In this document: piece by piece, positions 27,372-37,389 of the stretch
How positions within the stretch are numbered: the first letter of the stretch is position 1
How the letters are laid out: every line of letters begins with the position of its first letter
Assembly: GCF_014050145.1 (NCBI RefSeq)
Contig: NZ_JACFYF010000019.1
Location: 1-52,262, forward strand
Direction: 5' to 3'
DNA: 52,262 bases
Source: Vibrio marinisediminis
GTDB taxonomy: Bacteria > Pseudomonadota > Gammaproteobacteria > Enterobacterales > Vibrionaceae
The notes under the pieces: model-generated
What the model saw: only the letters and a program-made list of their open reading frames with translations
What the model was told of the DNA's origin: nothing
Database searches by the model: none
Position numbers and translations under genes: made by a program

Positions 27372-28790
27372 CTAAAATTGGAAATAAAGAAAAGGTGAGT
27401 AGTTGGATGCAACTAGTTTGCTAACTGCCATGACGAAGATTGGCAAAAGTAAAACTGGCTGCGCGTAGCGCGTAACGTGTTGAGGAATTAGCGAAATGTT
27501 TTGCCTCTTCATATTTTCTAGAGCCACGATGAGTAATGCGGCAATTAAGAAAATAAATGAACGAGTATTTATTTCACCAAATGTAGATCCTATTGGTACT
27601 GCATCGTGTATTCCTAGCATGCTTTGATAAAACGAAACGGCTATAGATAGGTCATCTGCACGAAATGCAATCCACCCTATAATTACAATAAACATTGTGA
27701 CGACATAGCGAAGTAATCTAAAAGATGACGGTTGAGTTGCGGAGAACATTTTTTCAATCGCTAGTGCTGTACCGTGTAGGGCTCCCCAAAAAACAAACGT
27801 CCAATTTGCACCATGCCAAAGACCACCTAATAGCATGGTTAGAAATAAGTTCCGGTAAGTGGTTATTTTTCCACCACGGTTTCCACCAAGAGGTATATAG
27901 AGGTAATCTCGCAACCAGGTTGATAGGCTTATATGCCACCTACGCCAAAATTCAGTAATGCTTAAACTGACATAAGGATGGTCGAAGTTTTGAATAAATC
28001 GGAACCCCATCATTAACCCAAGGCCGCAAGCCATGTCACTGTAACCAGAGAAATCGAAGTAGAGTTGAATGCTATAAGCAAAAGCGCCAATCCATGCATC
28101 AAAAGAAGATATTGCAGCAGTATTAAATGCAGCATTGGCGATCGGTGCGACAGAATCAGCAATCAATACTTTTTTGGCAAAACCAATCATAAACAGGCAC
28201 GAACCTTCGCTAAAAATGCGAATATTGTGCTCACGGTGTTCGAACTGATCGGCAAGATCCTTGTACCTAAGAACTGGTCCAGCGATAAGTTGAGGGAAAA
28301 GTGCTATGAATGCAGCAAAGTCCACCAACCTTTTCGTTGGCGGGGTATCTCCACGGTATACATCTACAACATAGCTAATTGCTTGGAATGTGTAGAATGA
28401 AATACCAATTGGTAGAATGATATCTGCTAGTGGTAGAGGAGATGCGCCTAGTTTATTTAGCAAAAGATTTAGGTTATTAATACCGAAGTCAGCATATTTG
28501 AAGTAACCGAGCGTCGATAAGTTCCCTATTATCGCAACAACAAGTAGTGGCTTTGCTTTATTGGTTGTTGATGATTTTTGATTTCTCGATCGTGCTATAT
28601 AAATACCAAAGAGGTAGTTCCATAACGTGACGCCGATAAAAAGTAGTAGAAAATCCACTCGCCACCAAGCATAAAAAGCATAGCTTCCAAGCAATATAAC
28701 CCAAGATCTATGCTTGAATGGCGTAATATAGTAGATACCTAGAAATACAGGTAAGAAACAGAACAAAAAGAATACCGATGAGAAAACCAT
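27372..28790 (-). CDS. algI: MBOAT-family acetyl translocator AlgI
   Basis: 472 residues, a polytopic inner-membrane protein starting MVFSSVFFLFCFLPVFLGIYY as AlgI/DltB family members do. MBOAT signatures are present: ADIILPIGISFYTFQAISY, YFDFSGYSDMACGLGLMMG, SITEFWRRWHISLSTW (first His) and GGLWHGANWTFVFWG (catalytic His). It moves acetyl from a cytoplasmic donor to AlgJ and AlgX in the periplasm. The ATG lies 3 bp after the algG stop. Similar proteins acetylate other polysaccharides; the neighbours fix it as alginate-specific. Confidence 0.95.
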   Translation of the reverse strand: MVFSSVFFLFCFLPVFLGIYYITPFKHRSWVILLGSYAFYAWWRVDFLLLFIGVTLWNYLFGIYIARSRNQKSSTTNKAKPLLVVAIIGNLSTLGYFKYADFGINNLNLLLNKLGASPLPLADIILPIGISFYTFQAISYVVDVYRGDTPPTKRLVDFAAFIALFPQLIAGPVLRYKDLADQFEHREHNIRIFSEGSCLFMIGFAKKVLIADSVAPIANAAFNTAAISSFDAWIGAFAYSIQLYFDFSGYSDMACGLGLMMGFRFIQNFDHPYVSLSITEFWRRWHISLSTWLRDYLYIPLGGNRGGKITTYRNLFLTMLLGGLWHGANWTFVFWGALHGTALAIEKMFSATQPSSFRLLRYVVTMFIVIIGWIAFRADDLSIAVSFYQSMLGIHDAVPIGSTFGEINTRSFIFLIAALLIVALENMKRQNISLIPQHVTRYAQPVLLLPIFVMAVSKLVASNYSPFLYFQF

Positions 28791-28793
28791 GTT

Positions 28794-30308
28794 CTATTCT
28801 TCCTCTATTGTCTTTGACAGTTTGAGGTAATGGTTCTTTCGGTGGCTATTCAAAATCTCACGATTATATGGCGACAAATCTCCTTTAAATGGTTTGCCGG
28901 GTACATCGCCATTTTCACCAAGCATGACTTCGGCGATCTTGGCATATTCAAAGTCCCTTACATTTATTGCGCCACCAGAGTTTGCGAGTAGTTTTCCCCC
29001 GCGAACGTCAATTGAAACCTTAGTCGTGAATGGGTCAAGCTCAAGGTCCCTGTGTGTATGTTCACGTAGCTCATTGATATGACCATATATGCCCGCTCCA
29101 AGATTGCCAAATACGGTGTTATCGTACAGTCGGACATGTTGACTATTACGAACATTTATTCCGTGCTGCTTGTTATCGTAAAAGATGTTGTCCCAGACGA
29201 GATTTAAATCACTTTCTTGAATTGTTAATCCATCACCACCATTGTGGTAGGCGGTATTTCTCGCGATCACATTATTAAGAGATGTACGGTCGAGCATAAT
29301 ACCTGAGCGGTTATTATTATAACTAACATTGTCAAAAATAAAGCTGTTATTGACTTCCCTAGAGATAATAATTCCGTGTTTTATTAACGTACCCCAAGTG
29401 CGGTTTTTAGCGATAATGAGTCGGTCAGAGTAATCGTGTGGATCAATGCCATAAACTACATTTTTGATATATTCATTTTCTAGAATTACAATGTCTTGTG
29501 CTTTATAACAATAAAAGCCATAGTACATATCGATGAATTTATTTTTCATCAACACACCAGTTGCTTTATTTCCACGAATCCAAGGCATGAGTTTGAGTTC
29601 TTCTTTACTAAGGTAAGAAGATGTAATGGTTATGCCATATGCTTTGATGTTGTTATAGCCTAAGCTCTCGAACGTAGAGTTGTAAAAGTACGTTCTAGAA
29701 CCGTTCCAACCTGTATAAAAAGGACGAAAATCCTTTTTATTACCAGTCCAGGTTGAAGGGGTTTGTGTTTTTTCACGCCACGACTTTACAGTGCCTGACA
29801 AAACGAAGAACTCTCCGCCACCGACGAGAAATGTTCGTCGTTCTTCAGAGAGGCGTAGCTCTTTTCCTTCACTTATCAATAGTGCAGCATCGCCTTTAAT
29901 AAGAATTGGGAATTTGGCGGTATAGGTATCTACACCATTCTCGTTTGATTGAACTAATGCATTGGGAAATGCATTAGAGATATCTTGGAGAGTTGCAAGT
30001 CCATCGCTTACTACCAATACCTTTGGTAACCCTCCTTGCGCTTTTGATAAAGCATGTATGTTTGTAATTAGTCTATATCGTCTAATGAGATGTTGTTCAG
30101 GTAGTCGCTCTAAAGCTATCTCGGCCTTATCGCTCCACTTATCCAAGTGTTCGTAAAAAAACTCTTTGTTATATTGGGAAACATCCGGTAATTCTGGGTA
30201 CGCATAAGGCTCAGACGGCTTTATTTTTACATTATATGTAGCGAGAGAAGGTTGCGTTAAGCCTAAGTAAAGGCACAACGAAAAGATGAAAGCGCTTGAT
30301 TTTGACAT
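28794..30308 (-). CDS. algG: Mannuronan C5-epimerase AlgG
   Basis: 504 residues with a signal peptide. It converts D-mannuronate to L-guluronate in the nascent polymer in the periplasm. The C-terminal half is a right-handed beta-helix of ~22-residue turns (about 210-440) with the catalytic DPHD motif at 289-292 (VYGIDPHDYSDRLIIAKN) and the strongly conserved KHGIIISREVNNS. The sequence tracks Pseudomonas AlgG almost turn by turn in this region. The gene sits between algE and algI with 3-bp gaps. The product should therefore contain guluronate and not be plain polymannuronate. Confidence 0.96.
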   Translation of the reverse strand: MSKSSAFIFSLCLYLGLTQPSLATYNVKIKPSEPYAYPELPDVSQYNKEFFYEHLDKWSDKAEIALERLPEQHLIRRYRLITNIHALSKAQGGLPKVLVVSDGLATLQDISNAFPNALVQSNENGVDTYTAKFPILIKGDAALLISEGKELRLSEERRTFLVGGGEFFVLSGTVKSWREKTQTPSTWTGNKKDFRPFYTGWNGSRTYFYNSTFESLGYNNIKAYGITITSSYLSKEELKLMPWIRGNKATGVLMKNKFIDMYYGFYCYKAQDIVILENEYIKNVVYGIDPHDYSDRLIIAKNRTWGTLIKHGIIISREVNNSFIFDNVSYNNNRSGIMLDRTSLNNVIARNTAYHNGGDGLTIQESDLNLVWDNIFYDNKQHGINVRNSQHVRLYDNTVFGNLGAGIYGHINELREHTHRDLELDPFTTKVSIDVRGGKLLANSGGAINVRDFEYAKIAEVMLGENGDVPGKPFKGDLSPYNREILNSHRKNHYLKLSKTIEEE

Positions 30309-30311
30309 GGC

Positions 30312-31646
30312 TTATAGTTCCACCGTTATTTCTAAACTTATCCGAGTTTCATCGTCGTAGCTCTCTAGTGCATCACCAGTTATAAATTGGGATGTACTGA
30401 GTTTGACTCTTCCTTTGTTGCCACTACCCAAAAATTGCTTGCTGCGGTAGATGGCTTGGAAATCCAGCCCTGTGCCGATGTCTTTCTGTGTTCCAGTCGT
30501 TTCAAGTGCACGATTGCGTCTATATGCCGGAGTATCGCTATCAGCACGAAGATATGATGATATTGCGCCGTTTATGCTCCACTCATTGGAAACCTGATAC
30601 GAGGAGAACAAAGACACAGTCGCAAGATTGGATAAGCTGGCATCGAGTGCATAGTTAAACTGGTAAGCTTGATCACGAGTACCTAGATATTTACTTTTAT
30701 TTGATTGATAACCAGACTGGAAATAGGTGCTTTTACCATCGTTAGACCCAGAAGCATAAGCGACGGTTGATCCGATGAAGAAAGGGACGTCTAGCGGTTG
30801 TATGCGAATGCCGCCTAATACTGAAAACGCATTGTTTTTGCTTCTTTGCCATGAGTCATCTCGATTGTTGAACGTGTCGCCTGTACCAGTTAAAGCTGTC
30901 GCTTCAATTAGGTAACCAAGGTTGCTTGTAACGTCGTCGATACTCAGCCAGTTATGACTTCCACCTAAACCTAGCCAAACATAATTACCATTTAGCGGAC
31001 CTATAAAGCTATCAGACATCTCATCTGTTGCAATATCTCGATGTTGATTAACGAACAGGGTGTTTAAGTGTAAGGAATGATATGGCATCCAGTCATGTTG
31101 TAGCCTTCCCCATGCAGCGAACTTGCCTTTATCTTCGATATTTAACGTTGTCGATGTATTGTAACTAGTGAGCTGCTGTCCTAGGCCTAACTGCCAACTA
31201 GTGGTTGTAGTTTCGACATGCCAAGACAGTGATTCAATTTCATCATCGATCCAGTAAGGCGACATTTTTATTCTTTTCAGTCCAAAAGTGATCGCGTCTT
31301 TTTTATAGCCAGTGTGTCGGTCCTTTTCCCACCATGCTTCACGTAAGCGGAATATGGCGTTGTCTTCATCGTCTGTAGATTGATTGATGAGGTCATTATC
31401 AAGAGCATTTAGCGCTTCTGAACTGTCAGTGAGGATGGCACTTGCTTTTACAAAAACAGAATTAAGACTATTAACTGCCGTTAAATAGCTGGCGGTATAT
31501 TCAGCTTTGTAAACGTCTAGATCACTTTGAGTTGTTGAGCTGCTCGTGGAGCGACTTTCAACACCAAATTTAGTATTTTGTTTGAACTCTGCGTGAGCAG
31601 GTATTGCCATAATGCTTAGAAAAATGGCGATTCTTATATTTTTCAT
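30312..31646 (-). CDS. algE: Outer-membrane alginate export porin AlgE
   Basis: 444 residues with a clear signal peptide (MKNIRIAIFLSIMAIPAHA). The mature protein is rich in alternating aromatic and polar beta-strands and ends ETRISLEITVEL, an outer-membrane barrel pattern. AlgE is the 18-stranded anion-selective porin through which alginate leaves the cell. It is shorter than the 490 residues of P. aeruginosa AlgE, probably in loops. Its ATG overlaps the algK stop (31643-31646), so the two exporter subunits are translationally coupled. Sequence recognition is moderate; position next to algK and algG makes it firm. Confidence 0.88.
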   Translation of the reverse strand: MKNIRIAIFLSIMAIPAHAEFKQNTKFGVESRSTSSSTTQSDLDVYKAEYTASYLTAVNSLNSVFVKASAILTDSSEALNALDNDLINQSTDDEDNAIFRLREAWWEKDRHTGYKKDAITFGLKRIKMSPYWIDDEIESLSWHVETTTTSWQLGLGQQLTSYNTSTTLNIEDKGKFAAWGRLQHDWMPYHSLHLNTLFVNQHRDIATDEMSDSFIGPLNGNYVWLGLGGSHNWLSIDDVTSNLGYLIEATALTGTGDTFNNRDDSWQRSKNNAFSVLGGIRIQPLDVPFFIGSTVAYASGSNDGKSTYFQSGYQSNKSKYLGTRDQAYQFNYALDASLSNLATVSLFSSYQVSNEWSINGAISSYLRADSDTPAYRRNRALETTGTQKDIGTGLDFQAIYRSKQFLGSGNKGRVKLSTSQFITGDALESYDDETRISLEITVEL

Positions 31647-32974
31647 GGTTTGGCACCCAGTCTAAAATCTTGCGTATTCAGGTGACGAACAGTTTTTTCT
31701 GACTCAATACGATTTGAAAGGTCTGATGGTATTTTTGGTAAGAGTTCATCTAAAATTTGCTTACTCTTCAATGAGTTTGATAATTCAAAATGGACTGATG
31801 CAAAAATAAAGGCAGTCGTCGGTTCAGGCATTATGCCGTTACCGTTTTTGAATATTTGCGCAAGTGTTAAGTAAGCTTTGTTGTCCCCAGATCTAGCTGC
31901 ATTAAGTAACCATTTGATACCTTCTTCTAGATGCTCTTCACCCACAGCCCCTGATAAATATGTTTCACCAAGTAAACGCTGCGCTTCAGGAAATTCAATG
32001 GCTTCTTTCCACTGCCCAATCGCTTTTTCATAGTTTTGACTAGTGGCTAAACCTTTTAAGTACATTTGACCAAGAATGAGATGTGCCTTGGTATAACCTG
32101 AATTTGACAACGTATTGGCTTGTTTGGTAATTATCACCAAGTCACTTTCTTCAGTCCCCTGCATTTGAATTTTTCTTTTGGCGACGCCATACCATATATC
32201 AGGTAGGTCAGTGCCAATTATTTCTGCGAGAGATACATATAGTGGTATGTTAGGTGCTCCATAACGTTTGTTCTTCGCGATATTGGCTATGTTGCTTATC
32301 GATTCGGCGCTCAGTTTGTTAGTGTCGTAATCGGTGAGTAGCTTATTACGAACATCTTTCATTAAGTCCAAATCATTACTTTTTAATGCATGTATGAGTT
32401 CCAGTTTTAAACATCTACTACGAGTTAAATTATCATTACTGTTTATTGGACAGGCATTAATGAGATCCGGATATAACGGGGTGACATCAGAAAGATCTAT
32501 TGCGTATCTAATGGCATCGATTTCATTGTGTTGTAGAAGATTGTTTACCAATGGAACTAGCTCATGAGAGTCGTATTGTTCGTAAAATTTACGATACAAA
32601 GAGACCAAGAGAGGGAAGGCATCTCCTTGAGCATTTTGACGTAGCCACAATGAAGAATAGAGCGCGTCTGCTTGTTCTATGTCAGCGTTATTGATTCGCC
32701 ATTTAAAATATTCTAATTCAGCAAGTGGATAGATTTTGATGCTTTCACTGTACCAGTGTGTCGCGTTTTTCTTATCCATTTCATTAGCATATATGCGCGC
32801 CAAGCTTAGCTTGGCGTCGTGGTAGCCTTCGTTTGCTAACTGTATTAGAGCACTTTTCCCTTCATCTAATTTGCCTTGTTCGTATTGCTGAACGCTTCTG
32901 GTTGCATCTTTTACGGCACAACCAGAAAGAACGAGCGTCAACGAAAAAATACTAGTTCGGACGTTCAAACCCAC
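31643..32974 (-). CDS. algK: TPR/Sel1-like lipoprotein AlgK
   Basis: 443 residues, GTG start with GGAGAG six bases upstream, 2 bp after the alg44 stop. The N-terminus is a lipoprotein signal (IFSLTLVLSGC, lipobox LSGC). The rest is helical TPR/Sel1-like repeats, for example GKSALIQLANEGYHDAKLSLARIYANE, AHLILGQMYLKGLATSQNYEKAI and AYLTLAQIFKNGNGI. AlgK is the outer-membrane-anchored scaffold that positions AlgE and links it to the periplasmic complex. It contains no catalytic motif. Confidence 0.92.
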   Translation of the reverse strand: MGLNVRTSIFSLTLVLSGCAVKDATRSVQQYEQGKLDEGKSALIQLANEGYHDAKLSLARIYANEMDKKNATHWYSESIKIYPLAELEYFKWRINNADIEQADALYSSLWLRQNAQGDAFPLLVSLYRKFYEQYDSHELVPLVNNLLQHNEIDAIRYAIDLSDVTPLYPDLINACPINSNDNLTRSRCLKLELIHALKSNDLDLMKDVRNKLLTDYDTNKLSAESISNIANIAKNKRYGAPNIPLYVSLAEIIGTDLPDIWYGVAKRKIQMQGTEESDLVIITKQANTLSNSGYTKAHLILGQMYLKGLATSQNYEKAIGQWKEAIEFPEAQRLLGETYLSGAVGEEHLEEGIKWLLNAARSGDNKAYLTLAQIFKNGNGIMPEPTTAFIFASVHFELSNSLKSKQILDELLPKIPSDLSNRIESEKTVRHLNTQDFRLGAKP

Positions 32975-32976
32975 AA

Positions 32977-34125
32977 TTACTCTCCAGCTCTGCTATTGCT
33001 AATTAGACCAGCTAAGCTAATTTTGTGTGTACTAACATGAACTGGTTGTTTCAGACGCTTATCTTCAAGGGGGGTATTTGGTGTGATTTCTGCTGTGACA
33101 TAGCCTGAACCAGTGTCATTTACGAACATTTCGATGTTAGTAACTTTGCCTTGTTGAATCTTCTTGCTACCAGCTAGCGTATAATCAAGCTCTTGTCCGA
33201 GATCAACCGCTTTTAAACTTTCGTATGGAAAACTGGCGCTAATTAATGGCTGTGAATCCTTTGGAGATAAGCTGAACATTGGTTTGGATTTACTAACAAA
33301 CTGACCTTCGGTAAATAGGCGCTCGAAGACACGGCAATCACAAGGACTTTTAATGTCGAGGTACATTTTTTGTTGGAGAATTTCAGAAAGACGTTCAGTT
33401 GAAAGATCTTTACGAAGTAGCATAGGTTCCATTAAATCATAAAGAGGGGATTCAATTGTGGCGATAATTTGTCCCGCTTTTACTTGTTGACCTTCTTCTA
33501 CTTTGCTAAAAACACGCCCTTCTCGAGGCATGTAGATATTGTCATAAGGTAAAGTTATGGTTGCCGAAGTAGAGTTTTCTACCCAATAAACATTATAAAT
33601 ATTCGTAATCAAATAGCTAAACGCAATCAATCCAACGCAGAAAAATAACGCGGTACCGAAAATACCCTTAAATTTACCAAAGCCGGTTAATGGAGCTTGA
33701 ACTGAGTTTTTACGTGGTTTTGCAAAGTTCTCTCGATTTATCGTGGAGAGAAGATCGCCAGCTTGAATGACCTCGCCAGATAGATACTTGGTGATAATAA
33801 GACGAATAGTCGAAATTTCTTGTCGACCAAGGTCTTGAAATTCACAACCGATACGACCGTTGCCCGGGTCATTCACAACGGTAAAACGTACTGGTACGTT
33901 GAAGCTAAAGTCGAGAAAGTTGAAGCTTAGACGACCAGAATATATCTGATTCGGTAGGAAATCAGCTTCTTGATCATTGATACCGAAGCCACTTGATGAA
34001 AGGTTGTCTAATTCAAATGTTTTGTTGTCGCTATTGTCTAGAACAATAGAAGCCGGAATTTTTACGCGCGCGTGTCTGCGCTGAACTTCTGTTTCGTGAA
34101 CTAGTGCTGGTTGATCAACTGCCAT
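32977..34125 (-). CDS. alg44: Alg44, PilZ c-di-GMP receptor of the alginate polymerase
   Basis: 382 residues. The N-terminal cytoplasmic PilZ domain (about 14-115) has the RxxxR motif (QRRHAR, Arg16 and Arg20) and NLSSSG (41-46), the [DN]xSxxG motif, both needed for cyclic-di-GMP binding. One transmembrane helix (about 155-183) leads to a periplasmic HlyD-like domain (MPREGRVFSKVEEGQQVKAG). In Pseudomonas, c-di-GMP binding to Alg44 activates Alg8. Intact motifs imply the same post-translational switch here. It follows alg8 by 45 bp, the widest gap in the operon. Confidence 0.95.
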   Translation of the reverse strand: MAVDQPALVHETEVQRRHARVKIPASIVLDNSDNKTFELDNLSSSGFGINDQEADFLPNQIYSGRLSFNFLDFSFNVPVRFTVVNDPGNGRIGCEFQDLGRQEISTIRLIITKYLSGEVIQAGDLLSTINRENFAKPRKNSVQAPLTGFGKFKGIFGTALFFCVGLIAFSYLITNIYNVYWVENSTSATITLPYDNIYMPREGRVFSKVEEGQQVKAGQIIATIESPLYDLMEPMLLRKDLSTERLSEILQQKMYLDIKSPCDCRVFERLFTEGQFVSKSKPMFSLSPKDSQPLISASFPYESLKAVDLGQELDYTLAGSKKIQQGKVTNIEMFVNDTGSGYVTAEITPNTPLEDKRLKQPVHVSTHKISLAGLISNSRAGE

Positions 34126-34170
34126 GTTTAATTCCTAGAGAGATTGTCCGTTAGATATTTATTGTTAGGC

Positions 34171-35643
34171 TTACACAAGGGTAACGATGACTGCGGCAAA
34201 TATGCTAACAGCCGAGAACGTTGCTATTCGGGTAGACCATTTGGTAAAACGTGCTTGAAAAGAGGCGTCAACTTGAGTGAGCGTCGTTTTCTGTCGGGTC
34301 CATGATTGGCGATTCAATCGGAACACAACGTAGATCTTGATCAGTGCGCCAAAGATCTGGTTGAAATAGAGCATTATTGGGTAAGTTGGACCAATTTTAT
34401 GTCCGGAAGTCAGTAACAAAAGCGTAATGAACGTACGTGTAATTGAAATCCATAGGATATAGACTACCAAATAGCCGATATGGTATTTAAACGCGGCATA
34501 AGTTGCAGCGGATAGCCCCAAAATGCTTGTCCACATTGAGATTCGCTGATCCCAAATGACGTAATAGGTAAAGAAACCTAGGCGTTTGGCACCCAAAGAG
34601 GTAGCTCGAGCGTTTTGTCTTAGATTGTTGCCATACCATCGGAACATAAGCTGCTTGGCTGATTTCAAGAAACTCTTGTTTGGTGGATGCTCGACAGTCT
34701 CAATGATGGCATCTGGAACATAAAATGTATCCCATCCTTGCTTCATCATGCTGAACCAGCTTGATTTATCATCACCAGTTAAGAACTTAAATGTACCTAA
34801 GCGCCAGTGTTTGAGGTGATCATTCTCCACATCATCAATGAAATGATGTGAGGTTACGACGCTAGCTCTAAACATAGACATTCTTCCAGTCATCGTAAGT
34901 ACACGCTTAGAAAGCGCCATTGAACACATAGAGATATGGCGTTGTGCAAAACGTAGCTTGTGCCATTGGCTCATCCAGTATGAGCCCTCGACTTCACAGA
35001 CTTCGTTTGTCGTTAAGGCACCTACATTAGGATAAAGAGAGAAATAGCCAATAGATTTAGCAACACAGCCAGGTTGCAATATGGTGTCGCCATCAACAAC
35101 GGCGACAAGTGCTGTTTCGTCGGGTATATCGCGTGAAATAGCTCTGAAACCATGTGCTAAGCCATCGCGTTTCCCTGTTCCTGGTATGCGTACCATGCGC
35201 AATGCGACGCGATCTTCTGGGGGAGAGAGTTCATCCCAAAGTGCAGTCATTATTTGCTCATCACATTGCTCAACAATGGAGGCAACGATCGTCGTTGGGT
35301 ACTTTGATACGATCGCTTCTTCGATAATAGAACGATAGACTTGGGCTGTTGTTAATGCATCTATACGAAAACTCGTCACCATCAAATAGATATGGGATGG
35401 CGGCTGCTCGGATAATGCTTTCACAGCTCGTTTTCTCTGGAAAGGGAAAACAAGAAATAGGAAGATCCACCCACGAATGAAGTGAATGAAGCCGATACTA
35501 TAACGCCAGATACCAATGGCACCGATGATAAAGATAAAGTCTTGGTGATCTGAATTAAAAACAGACTGTGGCATGAGGCTGGCTAGCCCCAAGATGAAAC
35601 AAAATAGAAATAGCCAGCCTGTGAGATCTTTGATTGTCTTCAT
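34171..35643 (-). CDS. alg8: Alginate polymerase glycosyltransferase Alg8 (GT2)
   Basis: 490 residues from ATG 35643, 7 bp after the algD stop; the frame is open upstream inside algD, but [10 protein letters not shown] gives the expected length (P. aeruginosa ~494). Two N-terminal membrane segments, a cytoplasmic GT2 domain and C-terminal membrane segments are present. Motifs include [17 protein letters not shown] (Asp184, Asp186), [15 protein letters not shown]-like acceptor region, TGDDKS (Asp291, Asp292) and [10 protein letters not shown]. It polymerises GDP-mannuronate and feeds the chain across the inner membrane. It works with Alg44. Confidence 0.94.
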   Translation of the reverse strand: MKTIKDLTGWLFLFCFILGLASLMPQSVFNSDHQDFIFIIGAIGIWRYSIGFIHFIRGWIFLFLVFPFQRKRAVKALSEQPPSHIYLMVTSFRIDALTTAQVYRSIIEEAIVSKYPTTIVASIVEQCDEQIMTALWDELSPPEDRVALRMVRIPGTGKRDGLAHGFRAISRDIPDETALVAVVDGDTILQPGCVAKSIGYFSLYPNVGALTTNEVCEVEGSYWMSQWHKLRFAQRHISMCSMALSKRVLTMTGRMSMFRASVVTSHHFIDDVENDHLKHWRLGTFKFLTGDDKSSWFSMMKQGWDTFYVPDAIIETVEHPPNKSFLKSAKQLMFRWYGNNLRQNARATSLGAKRLGFFTYYVIWDQRISMWTSILGLSAATYAAFKYHIGYLVVYILWISITRTFITLLLLTSGHKIGPTYPIMLYFNQIFGALIKIYVVFRLNRQSWTRQKTTLTQVDASFQARFTKWSTRIATFSAVSIFAAVIVTLV

Positions 35644-35650
35644 CTGAATA

Positions 35651-36961
35651 CTACCAACAGATTCCTTGTTGCTCTGTATCGGATGTGTCTGCAATAAGAC
35701 CATGTAGATCAATAACTTTAGTACTATGCGGAAGATCACCAAGAATAGATTTGTAGCTCTCGTCGCCGTTACAAATTAAAACAAGCTCAGCATTTAATAT
35801 CGCTGGTACAGGTGTATCTTCGAGTAGTGAAGAAATGTGGGGAATATGGTTATTAATGTATTCTTTGTTAGAGCCATGAACAGAAGCATACTTGACGTTT
35901 CTATCTAGAATTGACAAGTCGTAGCCCTTACCAAGAAGCTTTTCTGCAAGAATTACAAAGGGGCTTTCACGTAAGTCATCGGTGCCTGCTTTGAAACTAA
36001 GCCCCAGCATCGCAACTTTGCGAACTTTTGACTCTTCGACCATGTTGAATGCGCGAGTAATATGTTCTTCATTACTTTGCATAATGGATGAAATAACAGG
36101 AGTCTCAAGGTCCATTTGCTTAGCGCGATAGCTTAAAGCTCGTACGTCTTTTGGAAGGCAAGAGCCGCCAAAAGCAAACCCCGGTTTCATGTAGTAACTA
36201 GATAGGTTGAGTTTTTTATCTTCACAAACAACCTTCATAACGCGTCTACCATCAACATTAACTGCCTTAGCGATACTACCAATTTCGTTAGCAAAACTGA
36301 CTTTAAGAGCATGCCATACGTTGCAGCTATATTTGATCATTTCCGCTACGGCGATATCTTCGCAGATAAATGGCGCATCTAGATCACTATATAATTGTTC
36401 AAGAATTTGAGCTGTGGTGTCGTCTAAAGCACCCACGACCGTCATTGGTGGATTGTCATAATCGTAAATTGCAGTACTTTCACGGAGAAATTCAGGATTG
36501 ACGCCGACTCCGAAGTCGTCACCAGCGGTTTTACCAGAGTATTTTTCTAGAGTAGGAATAACAACGTCAGCTACTGTCCCAGGTAGAACCGTGCTGCGGA
36601 TAATGACTGTATGGCGGGTGTCTTTATTTTTGATTACTGAGCCAATTTCTTTACAAACTTCTTTAATAAAATCAGTATTTAGGTTGCCGTTTTTTAAACT
36701 CGGAGTAGGGACACAGACCATTGACACGTCACTGTCAAGCACAGCTTCACGATAGTCAGATGTCGCTGTTATAAAATTATTCCGCACTCCTTCTGCCAAT
36801 AATTCATTTAATCCTGCTTCAACTATTGGAGATTTTCCGCTCGCAATCATGGCTACTTTTTCTTGAGAAACATCAACGCCAATAATGTTATTCCCACGTT
36901 TTGCCATACAAGCAGAACACACTGCACCGACATAGCCCATTCCGAATATACTTATTTTCAT
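35651..36961 (-). CDS. algD: GDP-mannose 6-dehydrogenase AlgD
   Basis: 436 residues from ATG 36961, exactly the usual AlgD length; GGAAGAG lies upstream, and an in-frame ATG at 37012 would add 17 poorly conserved residues. It oxidises GDP-mannose to GDP-mannuronate with two NAD+, the committed step. The NAD motif GMGYVG is at 7-12 and the catalytic Cys268 lies in [12 protein letters not shown], the same number as in P. aeruginosa. NPEFLRE and [16 protein letters not shown] are also typical. It is the first gene of the operon, and a ~700-bp gene-free region precedes it. Confidence 0.96.
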   Translation of the reverse strand: MKISIFGMGYVGAVCSACMAKRGNNIIGVDVSQEKVAMIASGKSPIVEAGLNELLAEGVRNNFITATSDYREAVLDSDVSMVCVPTPSLKNGNLNTDFIKEVCKEIGSVIKNKDTRHTVIIRSTVLPGTVADVVIPTLEKYSGKTAGDDFGVGVNPEFLRESTAIYDYDNPPMTVVGALDDTTAQILEQLYSDLDAPFICEDIAVAEMIKYSCNVWHALKVSFANEIGSIAKAVNVDGRRVMKVVCEDKKLNLSSYYMKPGFAFGGSCLPKDVRALSYRAKQMDLETPVISSIMQSNEEHITRAFNMVEESKVRKVAMLGLSFKAGTDDLRESPFVILAEKLLGKGYDLSILDRNVKYASVHGSNKEYINNHIPHISSLLEDTPVPAILNAELVLICNGDESYKSILGDLPHSTKVIDLHGLIADTSDTEQQGICW

Positions 36962-37146
36962 TAAATACTCTTCCCTAGAAAAACGAATTATTTCGCTCTG
37001 TGAATTGGTCATTGGTAAATTATTTCGGGTCAGAGTTTAACTAAGTCAAACAATTGGCGTAATACGAAAAATGCAACCTATTTCATTTATGGTATCTAAT
37101 GTGGTGAGTAAGATTAAAGGACATTCAACTAGATAATTAAAAATTG

Positions 37147-37161
37147 CGATATAAAATATCG
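37147..37161. repeat. Inverted repeat CGATAT-AAA-ATATCG
   Basis: Perfect 6-bp arms with a 3-bp spacer lie ~190 bp upstream of algD. The size and symmetry fit a dimeric regulator such as a LuxR-type protein, but AT-rich DNA makes chance repeats common. Confidence 0.4.
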
Positions 37162-37371
37162 TCTAATGCTGATTGCAAGGCGTGTGAATGCGAATTGTTT
37201 GTATTATTGTGTCTGGAAGTGATTGTTTTTAAAGTTAAAGTCGTAGTTAAGTATTAGTCACTTGTTGCTTTTACTTAGATTGATGAGACTAAAGTCAAGT
37301 TATTTGGTGCAATTTACTCAGCATTTCATTGAGAGTTATTATTTATATAAATCACGATTGGAAAATAGTGG

Positions 37372-37389
37372 TGTATTAAATTTGATACA
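37372..37389. repeat. Near-perfect 18-bp palindrome in the algD upstream region
   Basis: TGTATTAAATTTGATACA departs from perfect symmetry at a single base pair of positions. It is a candidate operator about 410 bp from algD and 275 bp from the divergent gene. Confidence 0.4.

Noticed and set aside
35644-35742. Upstream extension of Alg8 into algD
   Set aside because: The extra 33 residues are encoded within algD in another frame; ATG 35643 restores the normal family length.
37165-37195. Possible RpoN (-24/-12) promoter on the minus strand upstream of algD
   Set aside because: TTGCA is present, but the GG expected 10 bases upstream is TT, so the consensus fails.
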